Position numbers and translations under genes: made by a program
Origin: Bradyrhizobium sp. CCH5-F6
GTDB taxonomy: Bacteria; Pseudomonadota; Alphaproteobacteria; Rhizobiales; Xanthobacteraceae
Direction: 5' to 3'
Assembly: GCF_001556045.1 (NCBI RefSeq)
Contig: NZ_LSIC01000153.1
Coordinates: forward strand, 1 to 57,025
DNA: 57,025 bases
Shown here: in pieces, positions 1 through 9,200 of the stretch
Numbering within the stretch: position 1 is the first letter of the stretch
How the letters are laid out: the number at the start of each line of letters is the position of its first letter
Notes under the pieces: generated by a model
Told to the model about the DNA's origin: nothing
What the model saw: the letters and a program-made list of their open reading frames with translations, nothing else
Database searches by the model: none

Positions 1-138
1 GTTCTCGGCGGTGCAACGGGCGCAATTGCCGGCGCCACCGCGGCATCCCAGCCCGGCTATTACTGGGCGCAGGGCACCTGCTACTACCGCTATCCGAACG
101 GGCAGTATGTGCAGGCCGATCCTCGCGCCTGCTACTGA
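1..138 (+). CDS. C-terminal end of a small glycine-zipper-like secreted or membrane protein (5' truncated by window edge)
   Basis: The frame is open from the first base and ends at a TGA, giving 45 visible residues. The visible start is alanine/glycine rich (VLGGATGAIAGATAA), like the glycine-zipper end of small outer-membrane or periplasmic proteins. It is followed by an aromatic and cysteine-bearing tail (YYWAQGTCYYRYPNGQY, ending ACY). Short proteins with this layout are common in Bradyrhizobium and usually have no assigned function. A clear terminator lies 25 bases downstream. The start codon and any signal peptide are outside the window. Function unknown. Confidence 0.7.
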   Translation, partial: VLGGATGAIAGATAASQPGYYWAQGTCYYRYPNGQYVQADPRACY

Positions 139-163
139 GTTCTGCGGGCCATATTCGAGCGCG

Positions 164-191
164 GAGGCGGGCTGAGCCCGCCTCTTTTTTT
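164..191 (+). terminator. Rho-independent terminator
   Basis: A perfect 9-bp stem (GAGGCGGGC / GCCCGCCTC) with a TGA loop is followed directly by a run of seven T. It sits just after the truncated gene at the window start and would end its transcript. Confidence 0.9.
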
Positions 192-287
192 GCGCGCCGG
201 CGAAGCTTGAAAAAAGCGCTGGCGCTCGTTGCCGCCTCACGCAAATCTCAAAAGAAAAAATAGGGATGATTCGGGGGATGTCGGGAC

Positions 288-380
288 ATGCTGGATGCCA
301 TCCAGATCAGCGTGGCGCTCTGGGCCATGATCGTTTGCGGCGGGATCAAACTCTCTCAAGCACTGCCGTTCCTGTTCTAA
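288..380 (+). CDS. 30-residue putative membrane peptide
   Basis: ATG to TAA encodes 30 residues, starting MLDAIQISVALWAMIVCGG and ending LSQALPFLF. Nearly the whole peptide is hydrophobic, consistent with one membrane-spanning helix. Codons have the G/C-ending third positions of the genome, which supports a real gene despite the length. Two other ATGs just upstream are out of frame. The TAA stop overlaps the first base pair of a palindromic repeat, so the repeat follows the gene without any spacer. No function is recognised. Confidence 0.55.
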   Translation: MLDAIQISVALWAMIVCGGIKLSQALPFLF

Positions 381-470
381 AGCGCGATGCGATCAGGATG
401 AATTGTCATCGCGCTTTGGGTTGTTGTTCAAGCATGGTCTTTTCGGAAAACCGCTGCCGGATCATGCTTT
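379..470. repeat. Intergenic palindromic repeat with two hairpins (Bradyrhizobium type)
   Basis: Two inverted repeats lie in tandem. The first has perfect 11-bp arms, AAAGCGCGATG (379-389) and CATCGCGCTTT (407-417). The second pairs CAAGCATG (429-436) with CATGCTT (463-469) around a TTTTCGGAAAACCG core. I recognise this composite unit as an interspersed element common between genes in Bradyrhizobium and relatives. It is non-coding and probably forms a structured RNA end. Confidence 0.7.
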
Positions 471-529
471 AGCGGGAGATCGGCTGACGCAGCTTATGCT
501 TGCGGCGAGCAAGCCGATTGCTTCGCGCG

Positions 530-691
530 TCAGGACACGAGCCAGGTGAAGAATGCGATCGTGCCCCACACCAGGCCGCTGATCCAGGCCAGCATCACGA
601 TGGCGATGGTCCCGAGATAGGCGATGCCGAGCAGGTCGGGCCTATGTGGTTGGGTCGGGGGGACAGTCTCGGCCGCTGCTTTGTGTGTCAT
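530..691 (-). CDS. 53-residue putative membrane protein
   Basis: ATG to TGA on the minus strand gives 53 residues. A polar, proline-containing N-terminus (MTHKAAAETVPPTQPHRPD) is followed by a strongly hydrophobic second half rich in W, I, L and F (for example LGTIAIVMLAWISGLVWG), ending TWLVS. This looks like one, perhaps two, inner-membrane helices. Codon use fits the genome. No partner gene is obvious. Function unknown; the reading frame is clear but expression is inferred. Confidence 0.65.
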   Translation of the reverse strand: MTHKAAAETVPPTQPHRPDLLGIAYLGTIAIVMLAWISGLVWGTIAFFTWLVS

Positions 692-765
692 GACCTGACC
701 TCCGCCATGGAGCGTAGCGGAGATCCCAGGTGCAGGCTGTGACGCAGTTCACAGATGCATCGAAT

Positions 766-810
766 GAGGCTTGGACGTCTGAGGCTTGGGCGTATGGGGC
801 TTGGGCGACG
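766..810. repeat. Three tandem 15-bp repeats
   Basis: Units at 766-780, 781-795 and 796-810 share the pattern GRGGCTTGGRCG plus three variable bases. They lie in the spacer between two small genes. They could be a minisatellite or a regulatory array; nothing more can be said. Confidence 0.6.
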
Positions 811-883
811 AGGAAGGCACCCCGCAATCATACGGGGGAAATTGCCATGCGCTTGTCCAGATCGGCCGTCTAATCTCGGTCTC

Positions 884-1066
884 ATGAGTACTCAGTACGA
901 TCCACAGCACGAAGCTGAGGCCGCAATGAAGCTGGCCGCGGAATCCGAGGGCGCCGATCGGCAACGACTGATTCAGCTGGCCTTGGCGTGGCAGCAGCTC
1001 GCCCGCGGTCCCCGCGAGGAGCAATCGGGCTTGGCGGATCCGGTTGGGCGCATCCGAAGCTGGTAG
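884..1066 (+). CDS. Conserved 60-residue hypothetical protein
   Basis: The chosen ATG gives MSTQYDPQHEAEAAMKLAAE and ends RIRSW. The protein is soluble, mostly helical by composition (AAMKLAAESEGADRQRLIQLALAWQQLA) and without a signal peptide. The frame is open further upstream, but that part encodes only the arginine/glycine product of the tandem 15-bp repeats, so the internal ATG is preferred. Similar short proteins beginning with a YDP motif occur in Bradyrhizobium. Function unknown. Confidence 0.6.
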   Translation: MSTQYDPQHEAEAAMKLAAESEGADRQRLIQLALAWQQLARGPREEQSGLADPVGRIRSW

Positions 1067-1081
1067 GCTGTCCCACATGAG

Positions 1082-1118
1082 AAAGCCCCGTGCTCGGGGG
1101 ACAAGCACGGGGCCTTTC
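1082..1118. terminator. Hairpin, probable terminator
   Basis: GCCCCGTGCT pairs perfectly with AGCACGGGGC, extended by A/T pairs on the outside (AAA and TTT), with a loop of about nine bases. It lies 15 bases after the 60-residue gene. The T tract is short, so termination is likely but not certain. Confidence 0.6.
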
Positions 1119-1279
1119 AAAGCCGACCGGGGCTGGCAAGGTCGGCACCACTGGTTTCGCAGATCCAACGCTCTGATTGCAGGTTCGTTCCGCATCAACT
1201 CCGCCGCGGAAATCACGGATGCTGGACGAGGCTGTGCAACCTGGCAGGAACATTCGTTCCGCGGCAACGTTGTGCGGCT

Positions 1280-1492
1280 ATGACCGACCCCGAGTTACGC
1301 GCACAATCGTTCGAGATCGCCTGGAGCTATCTCGATCAATCCGGCCTGCTCACGGGCGAGAACAAGGAATCCGCACGCTTCATCTTGAACCGGATCGACC
1401 GCATGATGCTGCGGGGAGAGCGGCGCCGATTGCTTCTGTCGAATGCAGCGATCGATGCCTACCGGTTGCGGCCGGTCCTCGTGACTGCATGA
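1280..1492 (+). CDS. Conserved 70-residue hypothetical protein
   Basis: ATG to TGA gives a 70-residue soluble protein starting MTDPELRAQSFEIAWSYLDQ and containing a basic helical stretch (RIDRMMLRGERRRLLLSNAA). It has no signal peptide and no membrane segment. Codon use fits the genome. The charge pattern would allow nucleic-acid or protein binding, but no motif is recognised. It stands alone between two spacers. Confidence 0.6.
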   Translation: MTDPELRAQSFEIAWSYLDQSGLLTGENKESARFILNRIDRMMLRGERRRLLLSNAAIDAYRLRPVLVTA

Positions 1493-1591
1493 TCGATCCG
1501 ATCGAACCGTTCATTAACGAATGCTCGGCCCCTCAATTTGCGATCGCGATTCGTGCCTTGCGAACGAAGGGGAGTCGGACCATGAACAAAC

Positions 1592-1611
1592 AAAAAGCCC
1601 CCGAAGGGGCT
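1592..1611 (-). terminator. Rho-independent terminator for the minus-strand gene fragment
   Basis: Read on the minus strand, AGCCCC - TTCG - GGGGCT is followed by TTTTT. The stable TTCG tetraloop plus the T tract makes this a good intrinsic terminator. It lies 10 bases beyond the stop codon of the minus-strand frame at 1621. Confidence 0.8.
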
Positions 1612-1620
1612 CAGTGTTTT

Positions 1621-1791
1621 TCAGGCGGCTTCGGTCTTCGGCACGGGGTCGGCATTCACCGACAGCTTGACGACGTCGCCTTCGACGGCACCGACATATT
1701 TCGTGTCGATGTAGTGGGTGGCGGTCTCGGATCTTCCGACGAAGCTTTGGAACGATCTGGCTGCGGCAATTGCGCGGTGGTGGCGGACGCA
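1621..1791 (-). pseudogene. Decayed 3' end of an unidentified gene
   Basis: On the minus strand a frame ending TGA (1621-1623) encodes a sensible C-terminus: AAARSFQSFVGRSETATHY, then IDTKYVGAVEGDVVKLSV, ending NADPVPKTEAA. It has good codon use and its own intrinsic terminator. Upstream the same frame is closed by a TGA at 1792-1794, with no ATG, GTG or TTG start before the conserved-looking part. The 5' end therefore looks deleted or frameshifted. The parent family is not recognised. A frame overlapping on the other strand is taken to be a shadow. Confidence 0.4.
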
Positions 1792-1843
1792 TCAGGGGGA
1801 GGGTGAATAGACATCGTCGGGAGCCGCGCGAGGGCGTGTCCGA

Positions 1844-2086
1844 TCAATCGATCGCCAGGCATTGCTCCACGGCCGGCCTCTCGTGGCCGCCACGCGCCCA
1901 CTCCTGAACGGCGAAGGCAAGATGATGATGGCCCATCGCGGCGCCGACGATCGATGCCTGCGCCAGCTCGATGGGCTTTTTGACCACGTTGGTAGTCACG
2001 ACGCCCGCGTCGATCGCTAGGTACGACATCGCGACGATTGCCACCGCAGACGCGATGGCCATTCTCGTCCATTCAGATTGAGGCAT
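1844..2086 (-). CDS. 80-residue hypothetical protein with an N-terminal membrane segment
   Basis: The ATG at 2084-2086 is preceded by AAGAAGGATCCCG, a good ribosome binding site, and is chosen over an in-frame ATG 48 bases upstream. The product begins MPQSEWTRMAIASAVAIVAM with one hydrophobic segment at about residues 9-30, then a region containing NVVKKPIELAQASIVGAAM, a HHH cluster and an acidic end. It may be a membrane-anchored or secreted small protein. No family is recognised. Confidence 0.6.
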   Translation of the reverse strand: MPQSEWTRMAIASAVAIVAMSYLAIDAGVVTTNVVKKPIELAQASIVGAAMGHHHLAFAVQEWARGGHERPAVEQCLAID

Positions 2087-2289
2087 CGGGATCCTTCTTG
2101 GGCACACGTCGCCCGGCGGATAGATAGGGTTCATGTGCCCGGTTCAAAGCCCGGAGCGAAAATACCCACGCGTTCGTGAAGGCGGCGGATAGACCTTGCT
2201 CTCGTGAAGCTACCCTCGTCAGAGCCACGCCGATCGACGAAATGACCTGTCGGCTCAACAGGCCGGCGGTTTTTGACTGCAAACAGAGA

Positions 2290-2316
2290 GGCCGCAGCGG
2301 AAAACCCGCTGCGGCC
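2290..2316. terminator. GC-rich hairpin, possible terminator
   Basis: GGCCGCAGCGG pairs perfectly with CCGCTGCGGCC around a five-base loop (AAAAC). A run of seven A follows 8-10 bases later on the plus strand. The stem is strong, but the missing adjacent T tract in either direction makes it only a probable terminator. Confidence 0.5.
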
Positions 2317-2794
2317 CTATTGTCAAAAAAAGCCGGGTAAAAATATGTAAGTCAACTATGCAGCCAGCCCCGGTGCCTTAACAAAGCACTGCTTTGTTTC
2401 AGCAATGTTTCGTCGCACGAAGAAAATGCTGTTCCCTTCCAGGAACTTAGGTCGTGTGACAATGATGCCCGGCTGAAACGAGAGCCGCCGCGGGTGGCTG
2501 GTGGCGGGGTTCCCCAACGCCGATAATGAAAAGGCGACGGAGGACCAGCAAGTTGTCAGCGAGAGCATCGAGGAGCCAAGGCGCTTGCCCGGCAGCTTCC
2601 GGCCTCTTTCGCGGCTACGATCGCAAGCTGTACGTTGCCTCGCTCGACGTAAGGCGGAACGTCGACGCCGCGACTCCCGCAGGCCCGACAGACGAAGCAG
2701 CCGCTCGATATCAGGCAGCCGGCACCTTGTCAGCATCGCCTAGAGGGAAACGAAGCCACAACGCGGTGAGGCCATCGGATGTGTGGGGAATGAT
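2317..2794. other. Spacer without a convincing gene; contains a perfect palindrome
   Basis: No frame here has both a credible start and coding-like composition. Weak overlapping frames on both strands share short plausible stretches (YVASLDVRRNVDAATPAG on the plus strand), which may be the remains of a gene. At 2380-2398 there is a perfect palindrome, AACAAAGCA - C - TGCTTTGTT, with no T tract. It is more operator-like than terminator-like. Confidence 0.4.
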
Positions 2795-2871
2795 TGGCGA
2801 TCCCGGCAGGACTCGAACCTGCAACCCGCGGAGTAGAAATCCGCTACTCTATCCAGTTGAGCTACGGGACC
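2795..2871 (-). tRNA. tRNA-Arg(UCU), CCA encoded
   Basis: Read on the minus strand this is a 77-nt cloverleaf. The acceptor stem is GGTCCCG with CGGGATC (one G-T pair). The anticodon stem-loop is GCGGA-TTTCTAC-TCCGC, giving anticodon TCT. The T loop carries TTCGAGT. The discriminator is G and the CCA end is encoded in the DNA. It decodes AGA, a rare codon in a genome this GC rich. Confidence 0.95.
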
Positions 2872-3120
2872 GTCTCGAGGCCGGCCTTTGCGCCAGCCTC
2901 GGTTAACCGCCTGCCTGTCTTCTATCACGCCAAATATGAAAAATCCGCGGGTTGGCCAAGCCCGATCCGAGCTCTTTTCCGCCACAAGCCAAAAAGCTGT
3001 GCGTTTCGCTCTTGTTGATCCCGGGGGCCAGGATGATGGGCCAAGGCGAAGCGTGGGAAAGATAAAGATCACGTGCCGCGTCACGAGCAGCGGTGCGCGA
3101 TCGTCCCGACAGCCATGGGA

Positions 3121-4554
3121 CTATGCCGCGCCAACATGCACCCCGGGCCGCCGGCCCGTCCACGGCAGGGCCTGCTCGAGCTGGGCTGCGAGCCGTAGAA
3201 GAATATCCTCGGCCCCAAAACGTGCGACGAACTGCATGCCCAGGGGCATTCCCTCGGAGTCCGTCGTCAGTGGCAGGCTAATCGCGGGCTGTCCGGTCAT
3301 GTTGTAGAGGGCAGTGTACGAGGCGTGATTGAACAGGCGATCGTACCAGCCCTGCGCATCCAGCGATGGATCGTTGGCATCGAGATGCCCCAGCGCCACA
3401 GTCCGCTCCCCGAGGGTCGGTGTGAGCAGCACGTCGTACTCGTTAAAGAAGGGCGCAACCGACCGGCAGACGATGTTTGCGAATGCGTCGGCCATTTCGA
3501 GATCGACGAGCGTTAGCCCCAACCCGTATTCGTAGCAGGCGAGGGTGGTGGCTTCGAGCGTCTCCGGCGAGGGGCGGCGTCCGTTGAGCTGGGTTGTGCC
3601 GAGAATCCCCGCAGCCAGGAAGCCGCACCAGTAGACGATATTCGCCTTGTGGAACATGGATTCGTCATAGGCAGGCGAGGCTTCGCTCACCTCATGACCG
3701 AGAGTTTCGAGTTCGCGTGCCACCCGCATGACCGCATCGCGCACGTCGCCTCCGGCACGCGCTCCATTCATGCCGGACAAGGACACCGCGACGCGCAGCC
3801 TCCCTGTCGGAGCGCCGATTTCATCGACGTAGGGGCGGGACGGCGGCGGAATGACGAAGGGGTCCCCGACCCCCGGGCCTTGCACCGAATCGAGCACCGC
3901 CGCGCAATCGCGCACCGTACGTGTGACCACGTGTTCGATGCCGAGGCCGTGCAGGGGTTGGCCGAACTCGGGACCGGTCGGGGTGCGTCCACGTGTAGGT
4001 TTCAAGCCGACCACGCCGCACATGGCCGCGGGGATCCGAATGGAGCCACCCCCGTCATTGGCATGGGCGATGGGCACGATACCTGCGGCGACGGCGGCGG
4101 CGGAACCTCCGCTGGAGCCGCCCGGGGAGCGCCCGACATTCCATGGGTTGCGTGTCGGACCGTAGAGAACGGGTTCAGTCGTGGAGCAGAAGCCGAATTC
4201 GGGGGTATTGGTGCGACCGATCGCGACGAAGCCTGCGGCCTTGAAGCGGCGCATCAGCTCGGTGTCGTGCGGCGAGACGAAGCTATCGTTGACAAGCCGG
4301 CTGCCCATGTCGCAGCGGACGCCTTCAGCGTGCATGACCAGGTCCTTGATGAGGAACGGCAGCCCCGCGAACGGGCCGCCGGCCGGCTCGGGCGATTGCG
4401 AGTCGATGTTGCCTATGACGGCATTGATGGTGGGGTTGACCTTTTCGATGCCCAAGCGGGCGGTTGCCGCCAAATCTGCCGCGCTCACCTCGCCGTTTCG
4501 AACCAATTCGGCGAGCCCCAATCCGTCGTACTTTGCGTATTCGTCGAGCTTCAT
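3121..4554 (-). CDS. Amidase signature-family hydrolase, NylA-like
   Basis: A 477-residue soluble amidase that hydrolyses carboxamide bonds with a Lys-cisSer-Ser triad. The triad is visible as LIKDL (Lys about 70), [10 protein letters not shown] (Ser about 147-148) and GGGSIRIPA (Ser about 171), in the usual spacing. The surrounding sequence ([17 protein letters not shown] and [11 protein letters not shown]) is closest, as I recall, to 6-aminohexanoate-cyclic-dimer hydrolase NylA, so linear or cyclic amides are likely substrates; the exact one is unknown. The start is the ATG six bases after AGGAGA; another in-frame ATG five codons upstream has no such site. A LuxR-type regulator on the same strand lies 125 bases upstream and could control it. 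Confidence 0.85.
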   Translation of the reverse strand: MKLDEYAKYDGLGLAELVRNGEVSAADLAATARLGIEKVNPTINAVIGNIDSQSPEPAGGPFAGLPFLIKDLVMHAEGVRCDMGSRLVNDSFVSPHDTELMRRFKAAGFVAIGRTNTPEFGFCSTTEPVLYGPTRNPWNVGRSPGGSSGGSAAAVAAGIVPIAHANDGGGSIRIPAAMCGVVGLKPTRGRTPTGPEFGQPLHGLGIEHVVTRTVRDCAAVLDSVQGPGVGDPFVIPPPSRPYVDEIGAPTGRLRVAVSLSGMNGARAGGDVRDAVMRVARELETLGHEVSEASPAYDESMFHKANIVYWCGFLAAGILGTTQLNGRRPSPETLEATTLACYEYGLGLTLVDLEMADAFANIVCRSVAPFFNEYDVLLTPTLGERTVALGHLDANDPSLDAQGWYDRLFNHASYTALYNMTGQPAISLPLTTDSEGMPLGMQFVARFGAEDILLRLAAQLEQALPWTGRRPGVHVGAA

Positions 4555-4679
4555 CTTGTCTCCTGACATGACTCGCGTTTCGAGAGCCTCGATCAGGAAA
4601 GCGGCATTGCAGATGGTTCACCATCGACCAGATGTTCCACCCCTGCGTGGTCGTGGCGGCGCCGGGGCGCGCGAACCAG

Positions 4680-5672
4680 CTACGAGGAGCGGGGGCGGCT
4701 GGTGAGATGCAGGAGCGCAACCTTGTTGCTCACGCCCAGCTTGTCGTAGATCGCGCGAAGATGGTGCCGCACTGTATAGGGCGAGCAGCCGAGGAATACC
4801 GCGATCTCCTTGTAGGAACGGCCCTCGCGATACAAGTCCACGATTTCCGTCTCGCGCGGCGACAGGCGGCCCGTTGCGTCGCGGGGACGGATGCGAAGCA
4901 CGGCCAGGCCATGGTGGGGGGCGGCATCGACGCTCAAGGCCCGGCCGTCATATCTGTGACCGGCGTTCATCGCGTCGCGCAGCAGGCGGGGCAACTCCGG
5001 TCCTCGCCAGCGCGGCCATTCAAGGCTCATCAACGAGCCAAATGTTGCGTCACTCGCATGTAGCAGGCCGTGCTGATCGGCAACGGCAAAGCCCTCTTGA
5101 AGAACGTCCGAGCGGGTCTTCAGGCCTTCGACATGGTGCAGCCGGTTCGCATGCCACGCAGCCGCGACGTGCGGCATGATGATCTCCTGAAAGGACCGGT
5201 CGGCGTGGCCAAATCCGGGGGCATCAGCCGGCCGATAAAGTGACAGGAAGGCGAACAAGCAAGGGATGGGTGTGGCGACCGCGATGGACATTGCGCTGGC
5301 GATGTCGAATCGTTTGCCCAGGGCGACAAATTCGGCATGGCCCATGCCCGTCGCACTCATGCTGGCCGCGACGCCGGGCGTGGCAACCACCTTTGCCGCC
5401 AGTGCATCCTTGTGCTTGACGATCTCCCAGTCACGTACAAAGTCGTGCGGCAAAACGTCGACGAAAGAACTGTGCAGCGTCAGCGCCCCGCACGGCTGCG
5501 CCCGCAGCATGCCCCAATAGGCAGACCGAAACGGCAAATGGTCGCGCAGCCGCAAAAGCGTGGCTTCCTGAAAGCGGTCGAGCGGCAGCGAGCGCGCCAA
5601 TGCGTAAAGTTCAAGCAGGAAGGCGCTGGTACGTCGGGCGAGGCTGATTCCCAGTCGATCACGGACAGTCAT
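4680..5672 (-). CDS. LuxR-family transcriptional regulator
   Basis: A 330-residue DNA-binding regulator. The last about 60 residues are a classical LuxR/GerE helix-turn-helix (LSPRETEIVDLYREG, then EIAVFLGCSPYTVRHHL and IYDKLGV). The N-terminal 250 residues look like a GAF/PAS-like sensory region with no recognisable phosphoacceptor domain, so this is not a standard response regulator. It lies upstream of the NylA-like amidase on the same strand with a 125-bp gap and may regulate it (inference). The ATG has no obvious Shine-Dalgarno sequence, so the start is less certain than the frame. Confidence 0.85.
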   Translation of the reverse strand: MTVRDRLGISLARRTSAFLLELYALARSLPLDRFQEATLLRLRDHLPFRSAYWGMLRAQPCGALTLHSSFVDVLPHDFVRDWEIVKHKDALAAKVVATPGVAASMSATGMGHAEFVALGKRFDIASAMSIAVATPIPCLFAFLSLYRPADAPGFGHADRSFQEIIMPHVAAAWHANRLHHVEGLKTRSDVLQEGFAVADQHGLLHASDATFGSLMSLEWPRWRGPELPRLLRDAMNAGHRYDGRALSVDAAPHHGLAVLRIRPRDATGRLSPRETEIVDLYREGRSYKEIAVFLGCSPYTVRHHLRAIYDKLGVSNKVALLHLTSRPRSS

Positions 5673-6249
5673 GTCAGTCGTACACAGGCCCGAGCGGCCG
5701 ATCCGTGTGCCGGGAAGTGGATAGCAGCTCGTTGGTCAAAGCGATGCACTTTATCACACGGCCGTCCGGATTACACAGCGGTCCGGGGTACTGTCTTAAG
5801 CTTCGATCGTCGCCAGTGGCGCAATGAAGCAATTTGGATGCCAATGGCGGAGGATGGCTGGGTTCGGACGCTTCGGGCACCCCAGGCTAAGGATCAGTGC
5901 GAACAAAAAAAGGACGTCCGCCAAGCCTGAAGCGAACCGTTTTCGTCCTGGCAGCGACAAAGCGGAACGGTGGGGTGTCAGGGTGCCGGGTTGAGCGGCA
6001 GCGGACTGGACGATGGATCGCATCGCCGGGACCGCTGAGGAGCTTCCGGGACACTGCCGCCGGTCGACTGGCTAGGTCTTGCTGCGCCATCAGGACGGCG
6101 TGCGCGGCGATACTTGATCGGTCTCCTTTCGGGCTTGTCATGGCGCAATGCGGCTTTTTTGCACTTCTGGTTCCATGGCCTTGAGCCCGTCACCTTTCCG
6201 AGCATTTCATCTGACCGCGGCGTTCGCTGCGATATCCGGGAGTCCCATC
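5673..6249. other. 577-bp divergent intergenic region without a convincing gene
   Basis: This region separates the minus-strand LuxR gene from the plus-strand macroglobulin operon and must hold both promoters. Overlapping frames on both strands have no ribosome binding site and poor codon use. I see no strong inverted repeat or recognisable promoter pair. The frame of the next gene is open back to 6148, but those extra codons encode no signal peptide. Confidence 0.4.
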
Positions 6250-9200
6250 ATGATCGGTCTGGTCCGCGCCGTCACACTCTGCGCCGCGCTGTCGTTCGGT
6301 CTTGTCGCCGCGCATGCCGCGGACAAAGCCTTCAAGCGTGACGATCTCGCCGATTCCGCGATCAAGCTGGAGGCCCAGATCAAGAGCGAGGCTGGCCCGG
6401 TCGCCAAGACCAATGCGACGCTGAAGACGGACGCCGACGCCGCCTTCCGGCGCAATGATTATCGCACCGGCCTCTCGGTGCTCGGCCAGATCGCAGCGAC
6501 CACGCCTGATGATGCCGGCAACTGGCTGCGGCTCGCAAAGGTCATCTTCCAGATCACCCCGAAGAGCTCGAGCGAGCAGACCTTCCTGCTCGAGCGCGCT
6601 TCGACCGCGGCCTACATCGCCTACCAGCGTGCCGGAAATCCGGGCGAGGAGGCCGACGCGCTCGCCGTGCTCGGCAAGTCGCTGGCCGAACGAAAATTGT
6701 GGCGTCCGGCGCTGGATTCGCTGCGGCTTTCGCTCGACATGCGCGAGGTTGCCGATGTCCGCGGCCAATATGAGAAGCTGCGCGACGAGCACGGTTTCCG
6801 ATTGCTCGACTATACCGTGGACTCGGACTCGGCGAGCCCGCGCGCCTGCTTCCAGTTCTCGGAAGAGCTTGCCAAGCGCACCGATTTCGCACCGTTCCTG
6901 GCGCTGGCGGGCACCGACAAGCCGGCACTGTCGGCCGAAGGCAAGCAGCTCTGCGTCGACGGGCTGAAGCACGGCGAGCGCTACAACGTCAATTTACGCG
7001 CCGGCCTGCCGTCCACGGTGAAGGAAGGCCTGCCGAAATCGGCCGAATTCAACATCTATGTCCGCGACCGCAAACCCTTCGTACGCTTCACCAGCCGCGC
7101 CTATGTGCTGCCGCGGACCGGCCAGCGCGGCATTCCCGTGGTCAGCGTCAATACGCCTGCGGTCAACATCGACGTGTTCCGCATCGGCGACCGCAATCTG
7201 ATCAACACGGTGGTCGACAGCGATTTCCAGAGGACGCTGTCCAAGTACCAGCTCAGCGATCTCGGCAACGAGCGCGGTGTCAAGGTCTGGTCCGGCGGGC
7301 TTGCGACCGCGATGACGCTGAACCAGGACGTCACCACGGCATTCCCGGTTGATCAGGCGCTCGGCGAGCTCCAGCCCGGCGTCTACGTCATGACAGCTGC
7401 GGCCAAGGGGCCGGGCTCGGACGACGAGTCCCAGCTCGCGACGCAATGGTTCATCGTCTCCGACCTTGGAGTGGCAGCTTACTCCGGCAATGACGGCATC
7501 CATGTCTTCGTCAACTCGCTGGCCTCGACCGATCCGGTCGGGAAGGCCGAGGTGCGGCTGATCGCCCGCAACAACGAGATTTTGGCCACCCGCAAGACTG
7601 ACGACAGCGGCCACGTCCTGTTCGAGGCCGGGCTCGCGCGCGGCGAGGGCGGCTTGTCGCCGGCGATGCTCACCGTCACGGGCGATAAGGCCGACTATGC
7701 CTTCCTCAGCCTCAAGTCCTCCGCCTTCGACCTGTCCGACCGCGGCGTCTCGGGGCGCGTGGTGCCGGCGGGCGCCGATGCGTTCGTCTACGCCGAGCGC
7801 GGCGTCTACCGTTCCAGCGAAACCGTCTATCTCACCGCGCTCCTGCGCGACGGTCAGGGTAACGCCGTGACGGGCGGGCCGATGACACTGGTGGTCGAGC
7901 GCCCCGATGGCGTCGAATTCCGTCGTGCCGTGCTGGCCGACCAGGGCGCCGGCGGCCGCTCGCTGGCCGTGCCGCTCAATTCGGCCGTCCCGACCGGGAC
8001 GTGGCGGGTGCGCGCCTTCACCGACCCGAAAGGCTCCTCGGTTGGCGAGACCACCTTCCTGGTCGAAGACTACGTCCCCGATCGGATCGAATTCGACTTG
8101 TCGGCCAAGGACAAGCTGATCAAAGCTAATGCTCCAGTGGAGCTGAAGGCGGACGGCCATTTCCTCTACGGCGCGCCGGCCTCGGGCCTCCAGCTCGAGG
8201 GCGACATGCTGGTCGCGCCTGCGAGCGAGCGTCCGGGCTTTGCCGGCTACCAATTCGGCGTCGACGACGAGGAGACCACCTCGAATGAGCGCACCCCGCT
8301 GGAGAACCTGCCCGAGGCCGACGCCAACGGCGTTGCCACCTTCCCGGTGACGCTGGACAAGCAGCCGGCCTCCACTCGTCCGCAGGAGGCGCAGATCTTC
8401 GTCCGCATGGTCGAGACCGGCGGCCGCGCCGTCGAGCGCAAATTGGTGCTGCCGATCGCGCCGGCGACGGCCATGATCGGCGTGAAGCCGCTGTTCGGCG
8501 ACAAGAACGTCGCCGACGGCGACAAGGCCGAGTTCGACGTCGTGTTCGTCTCGCCCGAGAGCAAGACACTGCCGCGCGACGGGCTGCGCTATGAGCTCCT
8601 GAAGATGGAGTCGCGCTACCAATGGTATCGCCAGAACAATTATTGGGAGTACGAGCCGGTCAAGTCGACCTCGCGCGTTGCCGACGGCGATGTCGTGATC
8701 GCCGCCGATAAGCCGTCGCGAATTTCGTTGAACCCCCAGCCCGGCCGCTATCGTCTCGATGTGAAGTCGAACGATGCCGACGGACCGGTGACCTCGGTGC
8801 AGTTCGACGTCGGCTGGTATTCCGACGGCTCCGCCGACACGCCGGACCTCCTGGAGACGTCGATCGACAAGCCGCAATACGCTTCGGGTGACACCATGAC
8901 GGTGTCGGTCAACGTCCGCAGCGCCGGCAAGCTGACCATCAACGTGGTTGGCGACCGCCTGCTGACGACGCAGACCATAGACGTCAAGGAAGGAACCGCC
9001 CAGGTGAAGCTCCCGATCGGCAAGGACTGGGGCACCGGCGCCTACGTCGTGGCGACGCTGCGCCGTCCTCTCGATGCGGCCGCCCAGCGCATGCCGGGCC
9101 GGGCGATCGGGCTGAAATGGTTCGGCATCGACAAGCAGGCCCGCACGTTGCAGGTGAAGCTGACGCCCCCGGCGCTGATCCGGCCGAACGCCACGTTGAA

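Noticed and set aside
2356..2906. Opposed frames in the 2.3-2.9 kb spacer, one running into the tRNA-Arg gene
   Set aside because: The plus-strand frame reads through a tRNA and the minus-strand frame lacks a start signal. At most a decayed gene; not supported as CDS.
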